Shown: positions 27,146-36,100 of the stretch, one piece after another
Layout of the letters: each line of letters starts with the position of its first letter
Numbering within the stretch: the stretch's first letter is position 1
NCBI GenBank assembly: GCA_019112765.1
Contig: DXIU01000092.1
Span: forward strand, 1 to 58,691
From: Candidatus Mediterraneibacter norwichensis
GTDB taxonomy: Bacteria; Bacillota; Clostridia; Lachnospirales; Lachnospiraceae
DNA length: 58,691 nt
Direction of reading: 5' to 3'
Notes under the pieces: generated by a model
Told to the model about the DNA's origin: nothing
Seen by the model: only the letters and a program-made list of their open reading frames with translations
Database searches by the model: none
Program-made: the position numbers and the translations under genes

Positions 27146-28234
27146 TTAAACGGTTTTCAACACTTCCAGAAGCCGGGAGTTATCTTCAGGCATCATAATG
27201 CAGAACCGGATGAATTCGCCGTCCAGACACTGGAAAGAACTGCAGTCGCGGATCATAAGATTGTTTTTTATGCACAGTTCAAATATGTCGAAGGAAGTAA
27301 TATCCGGCTTCAGGATTCTGAGAAGCAGGAAGTTCGCGTATGGGAAATAAGGCTTAAATGCAGGAAGTTTCTTTATCTCTCTGTACATTCTGTCCCGTTC
27401 CGAAAGAATGAGATTTCGCGTTCTGCTGATGTACTCCTGATCCCGGAACATGATTTCTCCCGCAAATGCTCCGATGCTGTTCAGAGACCAGGGAATTTGT
27501 TTCTCTTTCATCTTCGCAAGAAATGCCCTGTTTCCGGTGATTCCGTATCCCAGGCGCATTCCCGGCGCGGCGAAGAATTTGGAAACGCCCCGGAGAACCA
27601 TAAGGTTCGGATATGTCTTTGTATAAGGAATCGCTGTGACATCACAGATGTCAGGGGCGAATTCCGCATAGGTCTCATCGACCATGACGAAAATATCCTT
27701 TTCTCTGCAGAAAGAGAGTATCTTTTCCATATCACCGTTTAAAATTGCGGAAGATGTAGGATTATTCGGATTGCAGAGGATAAGAAAGTCACATCCGTTG
27801 TCCAGGACGCGGCACAGATCATCCACATCCAGGGAAAAATCATCCGCTGCATTGAGATGATAATATTCCTGGGTGCTGCCGGAAAAGGAAAGCTCCCGGG
27901 AGTATTCTGAGTAAGTGGGGCCCAGAACAAGGGTGTGTTTCGGCGCGCGTACCTCGATCAGAAGGGCAATCAGTTCGCTGGAGCCGCTGCCGGGAAGAAC
28001 ATAGTCAGCCGGAATGCCGCAGTATCCGGCGATAACATTCCGAAGGGCCGTGTAATCCCTGTCCGGATAGGAAGAGAGAAGATCCAGATTGTCCGCAATC
28101 TCTTTTTTTACATGGGCAGACAGGCCGAGTGGGTTGACGTTCGCCCCGAAATTTACGATATCTTCCTTTTTAAGATTGTAATATTCACAGATTTTTTCAA
28201 TGTCACTTCCGTGAAATACAGGTTTTGTATCCAT
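27146..28234 (-). CDS. PLP-dependent aminotransferase, CobD/HisC-like
   Basis: A 362-residue fold-type I PLP enzyme. The N-terminal HGSDIEKICEYYNLKKEDIVNF and FGANVNPLG are typical of the CobD (threonine-phosphate decarboxylase) side of the histidinol-phosphate aminotransferase family. The PLP lysine is in VLRGVSKFFAAPGMRLGYG, with the Asn of NPNNPTS and Asp of VDETYAEF nearby. No cobalamin or histidine genes are in the window, so whether it makes aminopropanol phosphate or transaminates another substrate is open. AAGGAG precedes ATG 28234. It lies 96 bases downstream of degV on the same strand and may be cotranscribed. Confidence 0.82.
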   Translation of the reverse strand: MDTKPVFHGSDIEKICEYYNLKKEDIVNFGANVNPLGLSAHVKKEIADNLDLLSSYPDRDYTALRNVIAGYCGIPADYVLPGSGSSELIALLIEVRAPKHTLVLGPTYSEYSRELSFSGSTQEYYHLNAADDFSLDVDDLCRVLDNGCDFLILCNPNNPTSSAILNGDMEKILSFCREKDIFVMVDETYAEFAPDICDVTAIPYTKTYPNLMVLRGVSKFFAAPGMRLGYGITGNRAFLAKMKEKQIPWSLNSIGAFAGEIMFRDQEYISRTRNLILSERDRMYREIKKLPAFKPYFPYANFLLLRILKPDITSFDIFELCIKNNLMIRDCSSFQCLDGEFIRFCIMMPEDNSRLLEVLKTV

Positions 28235-28330
28235 TTATGTGTACTCCTTTTTCTGCCATTTCTCACCTCTCTGTTTTTCAGAACGGTCAGATTTGTGTGT
28301 GCCCGGGCGGCCGGACCGTCCGGATACAGG

Positions 28331-29203
28331 TTATTTTTCTGTTTCAAAAAGAATGCCAAGTGTATTAGGGCCGCAGTGACAGGATATGGTGCAGCTTGCC
28401 TTGGTAATATGAATCTCGTTAAAATGCATGGTTTCTTCTACGGTCTTTTTTACGAGACTGATATATTCCTGCGGAATCCCGGAGTGGGTTATAAAGAGAA
28501 GCTCCGGGCTGATGTCTGAATAACGGGCCAGTTCATCTTTTACATATCTGACAAGAACCTTATCCAGAGCGCCGCGGTATTTCTTCCCCAGGCCCATGCT
28601 GCCGTCCCGGTTATCGACCTGAATGCAGGGCTTGAGCTTCAGCACATTGGCACCCAGCGCCGCGATGGACGAACAGCGCCCGCCGGCATGAAGAAATGTA
28701 AGTGTGTCAAGAATAAAGCTGGCATGGCATCTGGATGTGCGCTCTCTGAGTTCCCTGGCAATCGTTTCGGCGTCCAGTCCCTGCTGGATCATTTTCCCGG
28801 CAGCCACTACAAGGAGACCGGTTCCGGCTGAAAGATTGCAGCTGTCTATTACATGAATATGTCCCAGCCCGGCCGCGGCGAGGCAGCAGTTCTGATACAC
28901 GCTTGACAGCGCGCTTCCCAGATTGATGTGTATAACTTCGTATCCCTGTTCAACCCAGGGCCTGAAATGTTCCATATATTCTTCCACATTTACAGCAGCG
29001 GTTTTAGGAAGAATTTTCCGGTCGTAATATGCCTGATATACCTCTTCCGGTGTGATGTCCACATTGTCTCTGTATTCTTTCCCGTCCAGAATGATATGAA
29101 GAGGAAAATAATTTACGTGATACCGTTCTTTTAATTCTTCATCCAGGTCGCAGGTGCTGTCCGCGCTCAGGATGATTTTCTGAGTTGTATTTTTCCCTGC
29201 CAT
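28331..29203 (-). CDS. DegV family fatty acid-binding protein
   Basis: A 290-residue two-domain DegV protein. DegV (FakB-type) proteins hold a fatty acid in a buried pocket and present it to the kinase FakA for phosphorylation. The start ILSADSTCDL, the segment ILPKTAAVNVEEY (in place of the common PKTSQPS), INLGSALSSVYQN and FLHAGGRCS match the family. The final CHCGPNTLGILF is the usual C-terminal signature. No FakA is present in the window, so fatty acid use is a family-level inference. GGAGG precedes the ATG, and a good promoter lies upstream on the minus strand. Confidence 0.9.
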   Translation of the reverse strand: MAGKNTTQKIILSADSTCDLDEELKERYHVNYFPLHIILDGKEYRDNVDITPEEVYQAYYDRKILPKTAAVNVEEYMEHFRPWVEQGYEVIHINLGSALSSVYQNCCLAAAGLGHIHVIDSCNLSAGTGLLVVAAGKMIQQGLDAETIARELRERTSRCHASFILDTLTFLHAGGRCSSIAALGANVLKLKPCIQVDNRDGSMGLGKKYRGALDKVLVRYVKDELARYSDISPELLFITHSGIPQEYISLVKKTVEETMHFNEIHITKASCTISCHCGPNTLGILFETEK

Positions 29204-29295
29204 TCGTCTGACCTCCGAAATTTAAAACACTTTTCTGTCTGCGGGGAAGCAGAGCTCTGGATATGAAATGCCCGCTTCACCCGGTTCTTCAGGGT

Positions 29296-29324
29296 ATTAT
29301 AGCATGATTTGTAAATATGGTGAA
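29296..29324 (-). promoter_or_regulatory. Predicted promoter of degV
   Basis: On the minus strand, TTCACC (29324-29319), a 17-base spacer and a perfect TATAAT (29301-29296), about 93 bases before the degV start. The rest of 29204-29531 holds only weak short frames that I do not support as genes. Confidence 0.5.
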
Positions 29325-29531
29325 GTAATTACTGCAGGCATTGCCGGCGCCGCGGAATCTGCGGTTGCTGTGTGCAGGATGAAAGGTGTCTTTGAAAATG
29401 GTCAGTCTGTTTTGCCGGTAAAAACAGAAATCCCCGTCCTGATTGAAAAAAATTAATATCCGGGCCGCAGTATAATACGATTGTGTACTGAAGATAACCA
29501 AAATATGCATATGAATAAAAGGCCTAAAAGA

Positions 29532-29560
29532 TTGACAAAAAATTCGTTTATTTCTATAAT
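29532..29560 (+). promoter_or_regulatory. Predicted promoter of the envelope module
   Basis: A perfect TTGACA (29532-29537), a 17-base spacer and a perfect TATAAT (29555-29560), 80 bases before the zinc-ribbon gene. It is the best sigma-A match in the window. Confidence 0.75.
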
Positions 29561-29639
29561 GAAACAGTAAATTTATAAAAAGTTTATAAAAAAATACATA
29601 GAATATAAAGCCATAGAAAAGGACAAGGAGGATAAGAAC

Positions 29640-30707
29640 ATGGCAAGATTTTGTACAAAATGTGGAAGACCATTAAAAGAAGGAGAAGTCTGCAACTGTA
29701 CAGCTCAGAACGCGGGCGGCGCACAGAACGCCGGAGCCCAGCAGAGCCAGCCGGGCGGGCAGCAGAACTATCAGCAGAGTCAGCCGGGCGGACAGCAGAA
29801 TTATCAGCAGGGCCAGCCGGGCGGACAGCAGAACTACCAGCAGGGCCGGCCGGGCGGACAGCAGAATTATCAGCAGGGCCAGCCGGGCGGGCAGCAGTAC
29901 TACCAGCAGGGCCAGCCGGGCGGACAGCAGAATTACCAGCAGGGCCAGCCGGGCGGCATGACAAAGGAAGCAGAGTGGCTGAACAGGCAGAAAGATGTAA
30001 TTATGTCGGGAACAAAGAACATGTTTTCTGAGCTTGTACCGATTATAAAGACTCCTGTCAGCAGAGTAAAACAGATATCCGCCGCGAACAGCGCTGCGGT
30101 CGGTATCGAGTTTATTGTGGCAAAAGCGGTTGTCGCGTTTATATTTACTCTTATTGTACTTCTTGTGACACAGGGCAGGCTTGGCGATCTGAGCGGCGGA
30201 GAGTTTGATGTGCCGTTTCTGGAGCCTCTGCTTGCGGTAATTCTGCTGACAGCCGGAATCGATTTCCTGGAAGCAGTGATACTGAAGGCAATAACCGGCG
30301 CATTTAACGGAAATACAAGTGTTAACGCAATGATTAATGTGATAGGCGCGAGAGGTGTTTTTGATACCGCAATTATTGTTATCGTTATGATTCTGATGCT
30401 TATTTCATTAAAAGTAGCTATTTTTGCGGCGATCTTTTTAAGCCCGATCAGCGTATTCATCCAGTACGCGGCCTATAAAGAATGTGTGGGGCTCGATGAA
30501 AACAAAAAACCGTACGCGTATTTTGTCGCGAAGCTCTGCATCACCATTATCAGCGCACTGATTATCTATTTCCTTTTCAAAGATATCTGTGATATGGTTC
30601 TTGGATTTGTTGATATCTTTGGAGCAATACTGAGCGGCGATGAAGGCAACATTCAGGATGCATTTACGAATATTGGCGAATTATTCACCGATATATTCGA
30701 GATTTAA
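29640..30707 (+). CDS. Zinc-ribbon membrane protein with GQPGGQQNYQQ repeats, Yip1-like
   Basis: A 355-residue protein. Residues 1-20 form a zinc ribbon (CTKCGRPLKEGEVC). Residues about 33-104 are a tandem repeat of an 11-residue unit like GQPGGQQNYQQ. From about 160 to 350 there are five or so membrane helices in a Yip1/DUF-type arrangement. Zinc ribbon plus disordered Gln/Gly linker plus membrane core is a common design in Firmicute envelope proteins of unknown role. It is the first gene of a three-gene run with a YARHG protein and a TcaA-like protein, spaced 14 and 17 bases apart. AAGGAGGAT precedes the ATG. Confidence 0.8.
   Translation: MARFCTKCGRPLKEGEVCNCTAQNAGGAQNAGAQQSQPGGQQNYQQSQPGGQQNYQQGQPGGQQNYQQGRPGGQQNYQQGQPGGQQYYQQGQPGGQQNYQQGQPGGMTKEAEWLNRQKDVIMSGTKNMFSELVPIIKTPVSRVKQISAANSAAVGIEFIVAKAVVAFIFTLIVLLVTQGRLGDLSGGEFDVPFLEPLLAVILLTAGIDFLEAVILKAITGAFNGNTSVNAMINVIGARGVFDTAIIVIVMILMLISLKVAIFAAIFLSPISVFIQYAAYKECVGLDENKKPYAYFVAKLCITIISALIIYFLFKDICDMVLGFVDIFGAILSGDEGNIQDAFTNIGELFTDIFEI
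29738..29958 (+). repeat. 33-base tandem repeat (about seven units)
   Basis: Units of 33 bases, each reading like CAGCCGGGCGGACAGCAGAA plus the remainder, are repeated head to tail with few substitutions and encode the 11-residue QPGGQQNYQQG unit. Because 33 is a multiple of three, other frames and the opposite strand are also open here. Copy number is likely to vary between strains. Confidence 0.9.
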
Positions 30708-30721
30708 AGGAAGCGTAGACT

Positions 30722-31309
30722 ATGAAAGATAAAAAGGCAAAATCTTCACCGGGTCTGATTGCCGCGGTTATCGCGGCCGGTGCAGCTGATGCTATTCTCC
30801 TTGTGCTTCTGGTTCTGTTCCTTGTACTTCCGGAAGCAGGAGGAGGCAGTGTTGAAGCGGATGTTCCGGAAGATTTTACAGCGAATTCGGATACATACTA
30901 TGATACTGAATATGAGTCGGAGTATACGTCGGATGCTTCTGTCAGCTTTTCCGAAGGCAGTGTGCAGGAAGGCGGCGCTTCTGATACGGATTCCGGTGAT
31001 CCGGAAGACGGAGGACAGTACAGCGGTTTTGTCTTTCCGGACAGTGATACAACTCTTCTGACAGATGAGCAGATCAGTGAAACAGTAACCGATGCGGCTA
31101 CATGCAGAAGAGCGGTAAATGAGATTTACGCCCGCCACGGGTATGAGTTTACTCAGCAGGAAAATATTGATTTCTTCAATCAGTATGACTGGTACAGAGA
31201 CATGGACAAAGAGTCGGATATGGAGAAGGTGTCAGCACAGTTTTCCAAAACGGAAAAAGAAAATGTTGATAAACTTCTCGAATATGAAGACGCTCATGGC
31301 TGGAATTAG
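30722..31309 (+). CDS. Membrane-anchored YARHG domain protein
   Basis: A 195-residue protein with a short basic cytosolic N-terminus, one membrane helix (about 12-40), an acidic Ser/Asp/Glu/Tyr-rich extracellular linker (about 45-110), and a C-terminal YARHG domain. That domain is identified by RRAVNEIYARHGYEF followed by an aromatic DWYR segment. YARHG domains are small extracellular modules, found mostly in Firmicutes and Bacteroidetes, of unknown function and possibly wall-associated. The gene is the middle member of the envelope module. TAAAGGAAG lies before the ATG. Confidence 0.85.
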   Translation: MKDKKAKSSPGLIAAVIAAGAADAILLVLLVLFLVLPEAGGGSVEADVPEDFTANSDTYYDTEYESEYTSDASVSFSEGSVQEGGASDTDSGDPEDGGQYSGFVFPDSDTTLLTDEQISETVTDAATCRRAVNEIYARHGYEFTQQENIDFFNQYDWYRDMDKESDMEKVSAQFSKTEKENVDKLLEYEDAHGWN

Positions 31310-31326
31310 GAAAGGCGGGTGAAAAG

Positions 31327-32751
31327 ATGTTTTGTCCGAACTGCGGTACAAAAAATGATGATGAAGCATTGTTCTGCGAGGCGTGCGGTACACCTCTGAG
31401 AGAGGTGGAGGCGCCGGAGGAACAGGCGATTCCGGGATATGACACCCCGGAACAGCCGCCGGTAAATGAAGAACCGGTCTGGCAGCAGGGGCAGGAGCAG
31501 CAGCCGGGAACAGATAATGGAACTTTCTGGCAGGAGCCGCCCTATTCAGATCCGGGGTACTACGGAGGGCAGCCTTCAGGCGGCTCTGTGCAGAAGCAGA
31601 AGAAACCGTTCCCGAAACTGCTGATCGCAGTGATCGCGGAAGCAGTGATTGCCATAGGGCTGATTGTGGGACTGGTGAAAGTAATCGGAGACAGGTTCTC
31701 CCCCGAGACTACTGCCCGCAATTACTGGGAGGCGGCTATGAACCATGAATGGGGAAAGGCGTATGATTACTGCAGTTTCCCTGACAGCGACCTCTTAACC
31801 AGGCAGATGTATGTGAACGCGAACGCAAACAATACGGAGACTGTGGACTATGATTCAGTGAAGGTTGTTGACGCGTCAGAGGAAGCAAGAGAGAGTATGG
31901 ATGATCTGAGTTCCCTGCTGGGCAGTGAGGAATCAGATCAGACAGAAAATATAGACAGCGGTGATGTGAAGGTCTATACCATAGAGTACCGTCTGAAAGG
32001 TTCAGAAGAAAAGAACTACAGTTACGTGACTGTGACAAAGTCAGATGAAAAGCGGTTCCTGTTCTGGGATGACTGGAAAGTGACGTCTTCTGACAGCTGG
32101 GCCAGCGGAGTTCAGATGACAATTCCCGAGAATGCGGAGATGTCGCTGAACGGAGTCCAGGTAGACAGCTCGGATGCAGTTGTGGAAGACGGAATGAAGA
32201 CAATCACCATTCCTTATCTGTTTACAGGTGAATATCAGCTGACTGTTACGGAGGAGGGAATGGAGGATTACAACAGCATCCTTCCGGTTTACAGTTATGG
32301 CGTGGATGAATCCTATATTGAACTGATTCCCTCCCAGGAAACTGTAGATCAGGTGGCGGCTCAGGCCGGCGATGATATTAAGAAAGTCGTGGAGAGCGCT
32401 CTTGAAGGCAAAGATTTCAGCGAAGTGGAAGACTGCTTTACAGAGGATGCCATTTCTGAAGGCCATGTTGCGGAAGATTACGCGAATCTGGTAGAAAGCC
32501 TGAGAGGAGACGGCGAAGACAGCGGTGTGGTAACGCTTCAGCTCAATAATATGAATATTGAGCTTGATTCTCAGCCAAGTTCCTCATATATTGATCTGTA
32601 TGTCACAATCGATAAGAAAGAAACTTACCGCCGGTCCTGGAGTGACAGGCTGGGAGAAGACAATTATGAGATAACAGAATACCTCAGTTACGAAAAAGAA
32701 GGAACTGAGTGGAAATTATCCTATCTCCCGGTGAGCGCGTACGATTTCTGA
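31327..32751 (+). CDS. Zinc-ribbon, single-helix extracellular protein, TcaA/YvbJ-like
   Basis: A 474-residue protein. A cytosolic zinc ribbon (CPNCGTKNDDEALFCEACG, residues 3-21) is followed by a Pro/Gln/Glu-rich linker, one membrane helix (about 97-120) and a large extracellular part that starts with an NTF2-like segment (TARNYWEAAMNHEWGKAYDYC) and continues in repeated beta-rich domains. This is the arrangement of TcaA/YvbJ-type proteins, which in staphylococci affect glycopeptide resistance and wall homeostasis; that role is known for relatives only. It is the last gene of the module and is followed by a terminator. Confidence 0.8.
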   Translation: MFCPNCGTKNDDEALFCEACGTPLREVEAPEEQAIPGYDTPEQPPVNEEPVWQQGQEQQPGTDNGTFWQEPPYSDPGYYGGQPSGGSVQKQKKPFPKLLIAVIAEAVIAIGLIVGLVKVIGDRFSPETTARNYWEAAMNHEWGKAYDYCSFPDSDLLTRQMYVNANANNTETVDYDSVKVVDASEEARESMDDLSSLLGSEESDQTENIDSGDVKVYTIEYRLKGSEEKNYSYVTVTKSDEKRFLFWDDWKVTSSDSWASGVQMTIPENAEMSLNGVQVDSSDAVVEDGMKTITIPYLFTGEYQLTVTEEGMEDYNSILPVYSYGVDESYIELIPSQETVDQVAAQAGDDIKKVVESALEGKDFSEVEDCFTEDAISEGHVAEDYANLVESLRGDGEDSGVVTLQLNNMNIELDSQPSSSYIDLYVTIDKKETYRRSWSDRLGEDNYEITEYLSYEKEGTEWKLSYLPVSAYDF

Positions 32752-32767
32752 AAAAAGGAAAATAATG

Positions 32768-32806
32768 AAAAGGCAGGAATAGAGTTTTGCTCTGTCCCTG
32801 CCTTTT
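32768..32806 (+). terminator. Terminator after the envelope module
   Basis: AAAAGGCAGG (32768-32777) pairs with CCTGCCTTTT (32797-32806), with AGAG/CTCT inside. A-run and T-run flank the stem. Confidence 0.8.
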
Positions 32807-32825
32807 ATTGTGCATAATCACTAAT

Positions 32826-32839
32826 ATTAAACGTTTAAT
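32826..32839. promoter_or_regulatory. LacI-type operator O1
   Basis: A perfect 14-base palindrome, ATTAAACGTTTAAT, 6 bases upstream of the -35 of the promoter at 32846. The central CG of a LacI-family operator is present. The same AAACGTTT core recurs at 32971, 41309 and 46755. Confidence 0.75.
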
Positions 32840-32845
32840 TTCTAT

Positions 32846-32874
32846 TTGCATATATGACAAATACATGATAATAT
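32846..32874 (+). promoter_or_regulatory. Predicted promoter of the 2166-residue surface gene
   Basis: TTGCAT (32846-32851), a 17-base spacer and TAATAT (32869-32874). One operator lies just upstream and a second about 95 bases downstream. Confidence 0.5.
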
Positions 32875-32904
32875 TCTAAATATATACAAGTATGAGAAGG
32901 AGTG

Positions 32905-33075
32905 ATGAAAAAAGAAGAAAAAACAGAGGGGCAGAGTGTAAAAACAGAGATGGCGGCCTTAAAGGAAATAAAACGTTTAATTAACGGCAGGCAGCTCTTC
33001 AAAACTGTACGACTCTGCCGGCTGTCAGAGATTTCTTCTTCCGCAGGAAAGAAATCAGCGGCAGCCAGTAACTAA
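32905..33075 (+). CDS. Possible 56-residue leader ORF
   Basis: An ATG at 32905 lies 5 bases after GAAGGAG and opens 56 codons of a basic, Lys/Glu/Ser-rich peptide starting MKKEEKTEGQSVKTEMAALK. It lies between the promoter and the giant surface gene, and operator O2 is inside it. I know no family match. It could be a small protein, a leader peptide or a chance frame; the good ribosome site is the main reason to list it. Confidence 0.35.
   Translation: MKKEEKTEGQSVKTEMAALKEIKRLINGRQLFKTVRLCRLSEISSSAGKKSAAASN
32968..32981. promoter_or_regulatory. LacI-type operator O2
   Basis: ATAAAACGTTTAAT, the O1 palindrome with one mismatch, centred 142 bases after O1. With O1 it brackets the promoter, an arrangement that would allow repression by looping. 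Confidence 0.6.
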
Positions 33076-33143
33076 AGGGCGGGCAGCCGGGTACGGATGG
33101 AATGTGAAGTACACCGGTGCCAGAGGCAGAAAGGAAAAAAGTT

Positions 33144-36100
33144 ATGAAAAAAGGACGTTTGGTGAGGAGAAGAGGAGTTTCTCTGCTGCTGTCCGCGGCT
33201 ATGGTAGCGACTACTCTGTCGGTTATACCGCCGGCAGAAGCCGAGGCAGCGCCTTCATCCGATGAGATCTCCAATGCAAGTCTGACGGCTGAAATCGGAG
33301 ACCTGGGCCAGATTTCTTCCCTGACAATTAACAACAACAGGACGAACAGCTACGGGCAGGATGTGAATTTTGTACTGCCCAATGATTCGGCAGGGCAGAA
33401 CAATGAGGCTCATCAGTGGATGGGAGAGATGATCTTTTCCTACAGAACAAGTGAAGACGGAACTTTCCCGGAAGACCGGAGCGGTTTTGTGGAAGTAGAT
33501 ACAAACCGTACTCTGGCTGCGGGCGGTTCTACCACGTATGATAACGCGTCTGAGAATCTGGAGTCCAATCCTTACATTGAAAAGAATGTAGAGGATGACA
33601 AGGTGGAAGTTACCTTTAAGGGACAGGATCTGGATTCCACCGACGAGCGTACGATGAAGGGATTCGATGTGCAGTCTGTTTTTGATATGGGAACAGAGGA
33701 CGGATCCATGCTCTGGTCAATTACACTGGAGAACACAAGTGATGAGTACATTGAATTCGGAGACGTAGGACTTCCTATGCCGTGGAATAATAAGTACGCA
33801 AGTGTTGATGATACCTACAATAACCGTGTGACGGTCCATACTTTCGCAGGAGCCGACAGCGGATATGCATACGCGATCCGTACCAGCGGAGAAGGCAATT
33901 ATATGATGTTCACTCCGGTACCGGAGACCGGCGCCAGAATCGAGTATATCGATCAGTGGATCGGCAGCACAGGCGGCGGTATGAACGGGGTGCAGGGAAC
34001 CCGCAACGGAGACCTGTACGCGAACTGGACAAGCGATACCGGCGGCTGGTTCCCGGGACTGCAGGTATATTATATTCATTCCAAAGATATCCAGAAGACG
34101 GGCCGAGGCTATTTTACAGACGCGACAAGCCTTGTGCTGGAGCCGGGCGAGAGCAAGACTTACTCATTTAAGTTCTCTGCAGTGCGGGCAGGCGACAATA
34201 CGCCTCAGGAAAGCGCGGACGATCCGAACAACGCATCGGATTCTGTAGAAGAACGCGAGAACAATCAGCGGTCTGTTCTGTACGATTCAGGAATGATCGA
34301 CGCAGTTGCGGTACCTGGATTCCAGACGGCAATCAATATGCCGACTGAGCTGGATCTGCACTATGATCCTGACAAAATTGAGATCACTGATGTCGATATC
34401 CAGTGCGTGCATGAGAATGATCCGTGGGACGAGAAGCATATTCCGGAACAGGTAGACGGAATGGTGAATAATTCCAGGGACGTGGAGCATACGGACACAG
34501 ATTCTGCTGCTTTCAAAGAGGAAAAAGTGGTTGACGGCGAGCATCATTTTATTTATGATCTGAACTTCGGCTGCATTGGAAATAACAGCGTGCGTGTGGA
34601 GTATACGCTGAACGGCGAAGAAAAATTCACACAGTTTGAATTCAATGTACTGGAAGAGCTGGATCAGACGATTGAAGCTCATTCCGACTTCATGGTAAAT
34701 GAAACACAGGACAATGATCCGGACAGCCCTACATACGGTATTTACAGCGACTGGTATCTTTCATCCGGAAAGGATGCTACACAGCGGACACACTGGGGCG
34801 ACGACTGGAGCCATGATAATATCAACTTCATCACAATGAAGAATTATCTGGATCCGGAAGCGGAAGAAGTAGAGTCCATCGAAAAATATTTGATTGACTT
34901 CATGTGGGATACCTATATGAAGAATACACAGGATAATTATATGGTGGCAAACTATCTGAGCGCGTCAGGAGCTTACAGTGATACAAGTTCTCCGTATACA
35001 AGGACCTATTCCGAGATGATGGAGGTTACCGGCTTCTTTAATATGTACCGGATTGAGAAGGCATATCCGGATCTGATTGACTATCGTCAGCCTGCGGAGT
35101 GGTATCTGGATAAAGCCTACAATATTTACTACAACCGCGTGGGCGAGTGGGAAATAGGATTTTATGGCGAACAGCAGGTGCCGCAGATTATCGAGGCACT
35201 TCGCGAGGAAGGCATGACTGAGGAGGCAGACAACCTTCAGGAAAAATTCGCTCTGAGAAAAGGAACGAATATGGCAAATGCGGCATATCCTTATGGTTCA
35301 GAGTTTGAGTATGACAATACCGGTGAGGAAGGCGCGTACGCGGCAGCGAAAGCACTCAGAGAATATTATCCGGATGATGAGAATGCAGGCAAGGCTCTCA
35401 GCAATATGGAGAGAGCAGAGTGGAAGACCCGTGCGATGCGCGGTATCCAGCCTACATGGTATTATTACGCTGATCCGGTATTCCGGGGCGGCGAGAGCTG
35501 GTGGAACTTCCAGTATACCGCATCTCTTGCAGGATCCATCATGGACGACTGGCTGCGCTATCAGGACAATGGCTGGGATACAGATTCCAGCGCATGGGCA
35601 CAGCGTGTAAACTATGCGGCAAAGCTTTCCAACTTCAACGCAGTTAATATGGGACAGATCTCTGACGAATCCATAGGCGCTGTAAGCTGGAGATATACAG
35701 CTTCAAAAGGCGGTCAGGGCGCGCAGAATGTAAATGATGGCGGAACCCGCGTTATGAACAACGGCTGGAATGATTTCTCCGGTGAGAGTGAAGAAGGACT
35801 TTACGGTTCACTGCTGAGAATCAGCGCGGATGTAACAACAGATCCGGTATTCGGACTGACAGGATACGGCGCTGAAGTTTCCAAAGAAGGAAGCCGCTAC
35901 ACAGTGACTCCGCTGGACGGAATCGGTAAGAGAATCAACATCATTGACGACAAAATATATGTAGAACTGGAGCAGGATTCCTGCACCAAAGCAGTAATTG
36001 ATGAAAGCGGCAGCTATATCGGCCTGACCGTAAATAATACGACAGGAACAGAGCATCTTTCCAGAATTACTTTAAGCGGGGCAGGCATTGCAGACGGTTA

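Noticed and set aside
29268-29456. 62-codon frame in the degV/zinc-ribbon gap
   Set aside because: No ribosome site, no recognisable sequence, and it overlaps the minus-strand degV promoter.
29651-30031. 126-codon frame of GPAGRTAELPA-type repeats, and a matching antisense frame
   Set aside because: The 33-base repeat is a multiple of three, so all frames stay open. The real frame is fixed by the zinc ribbon, ribosome site and membrane domain.
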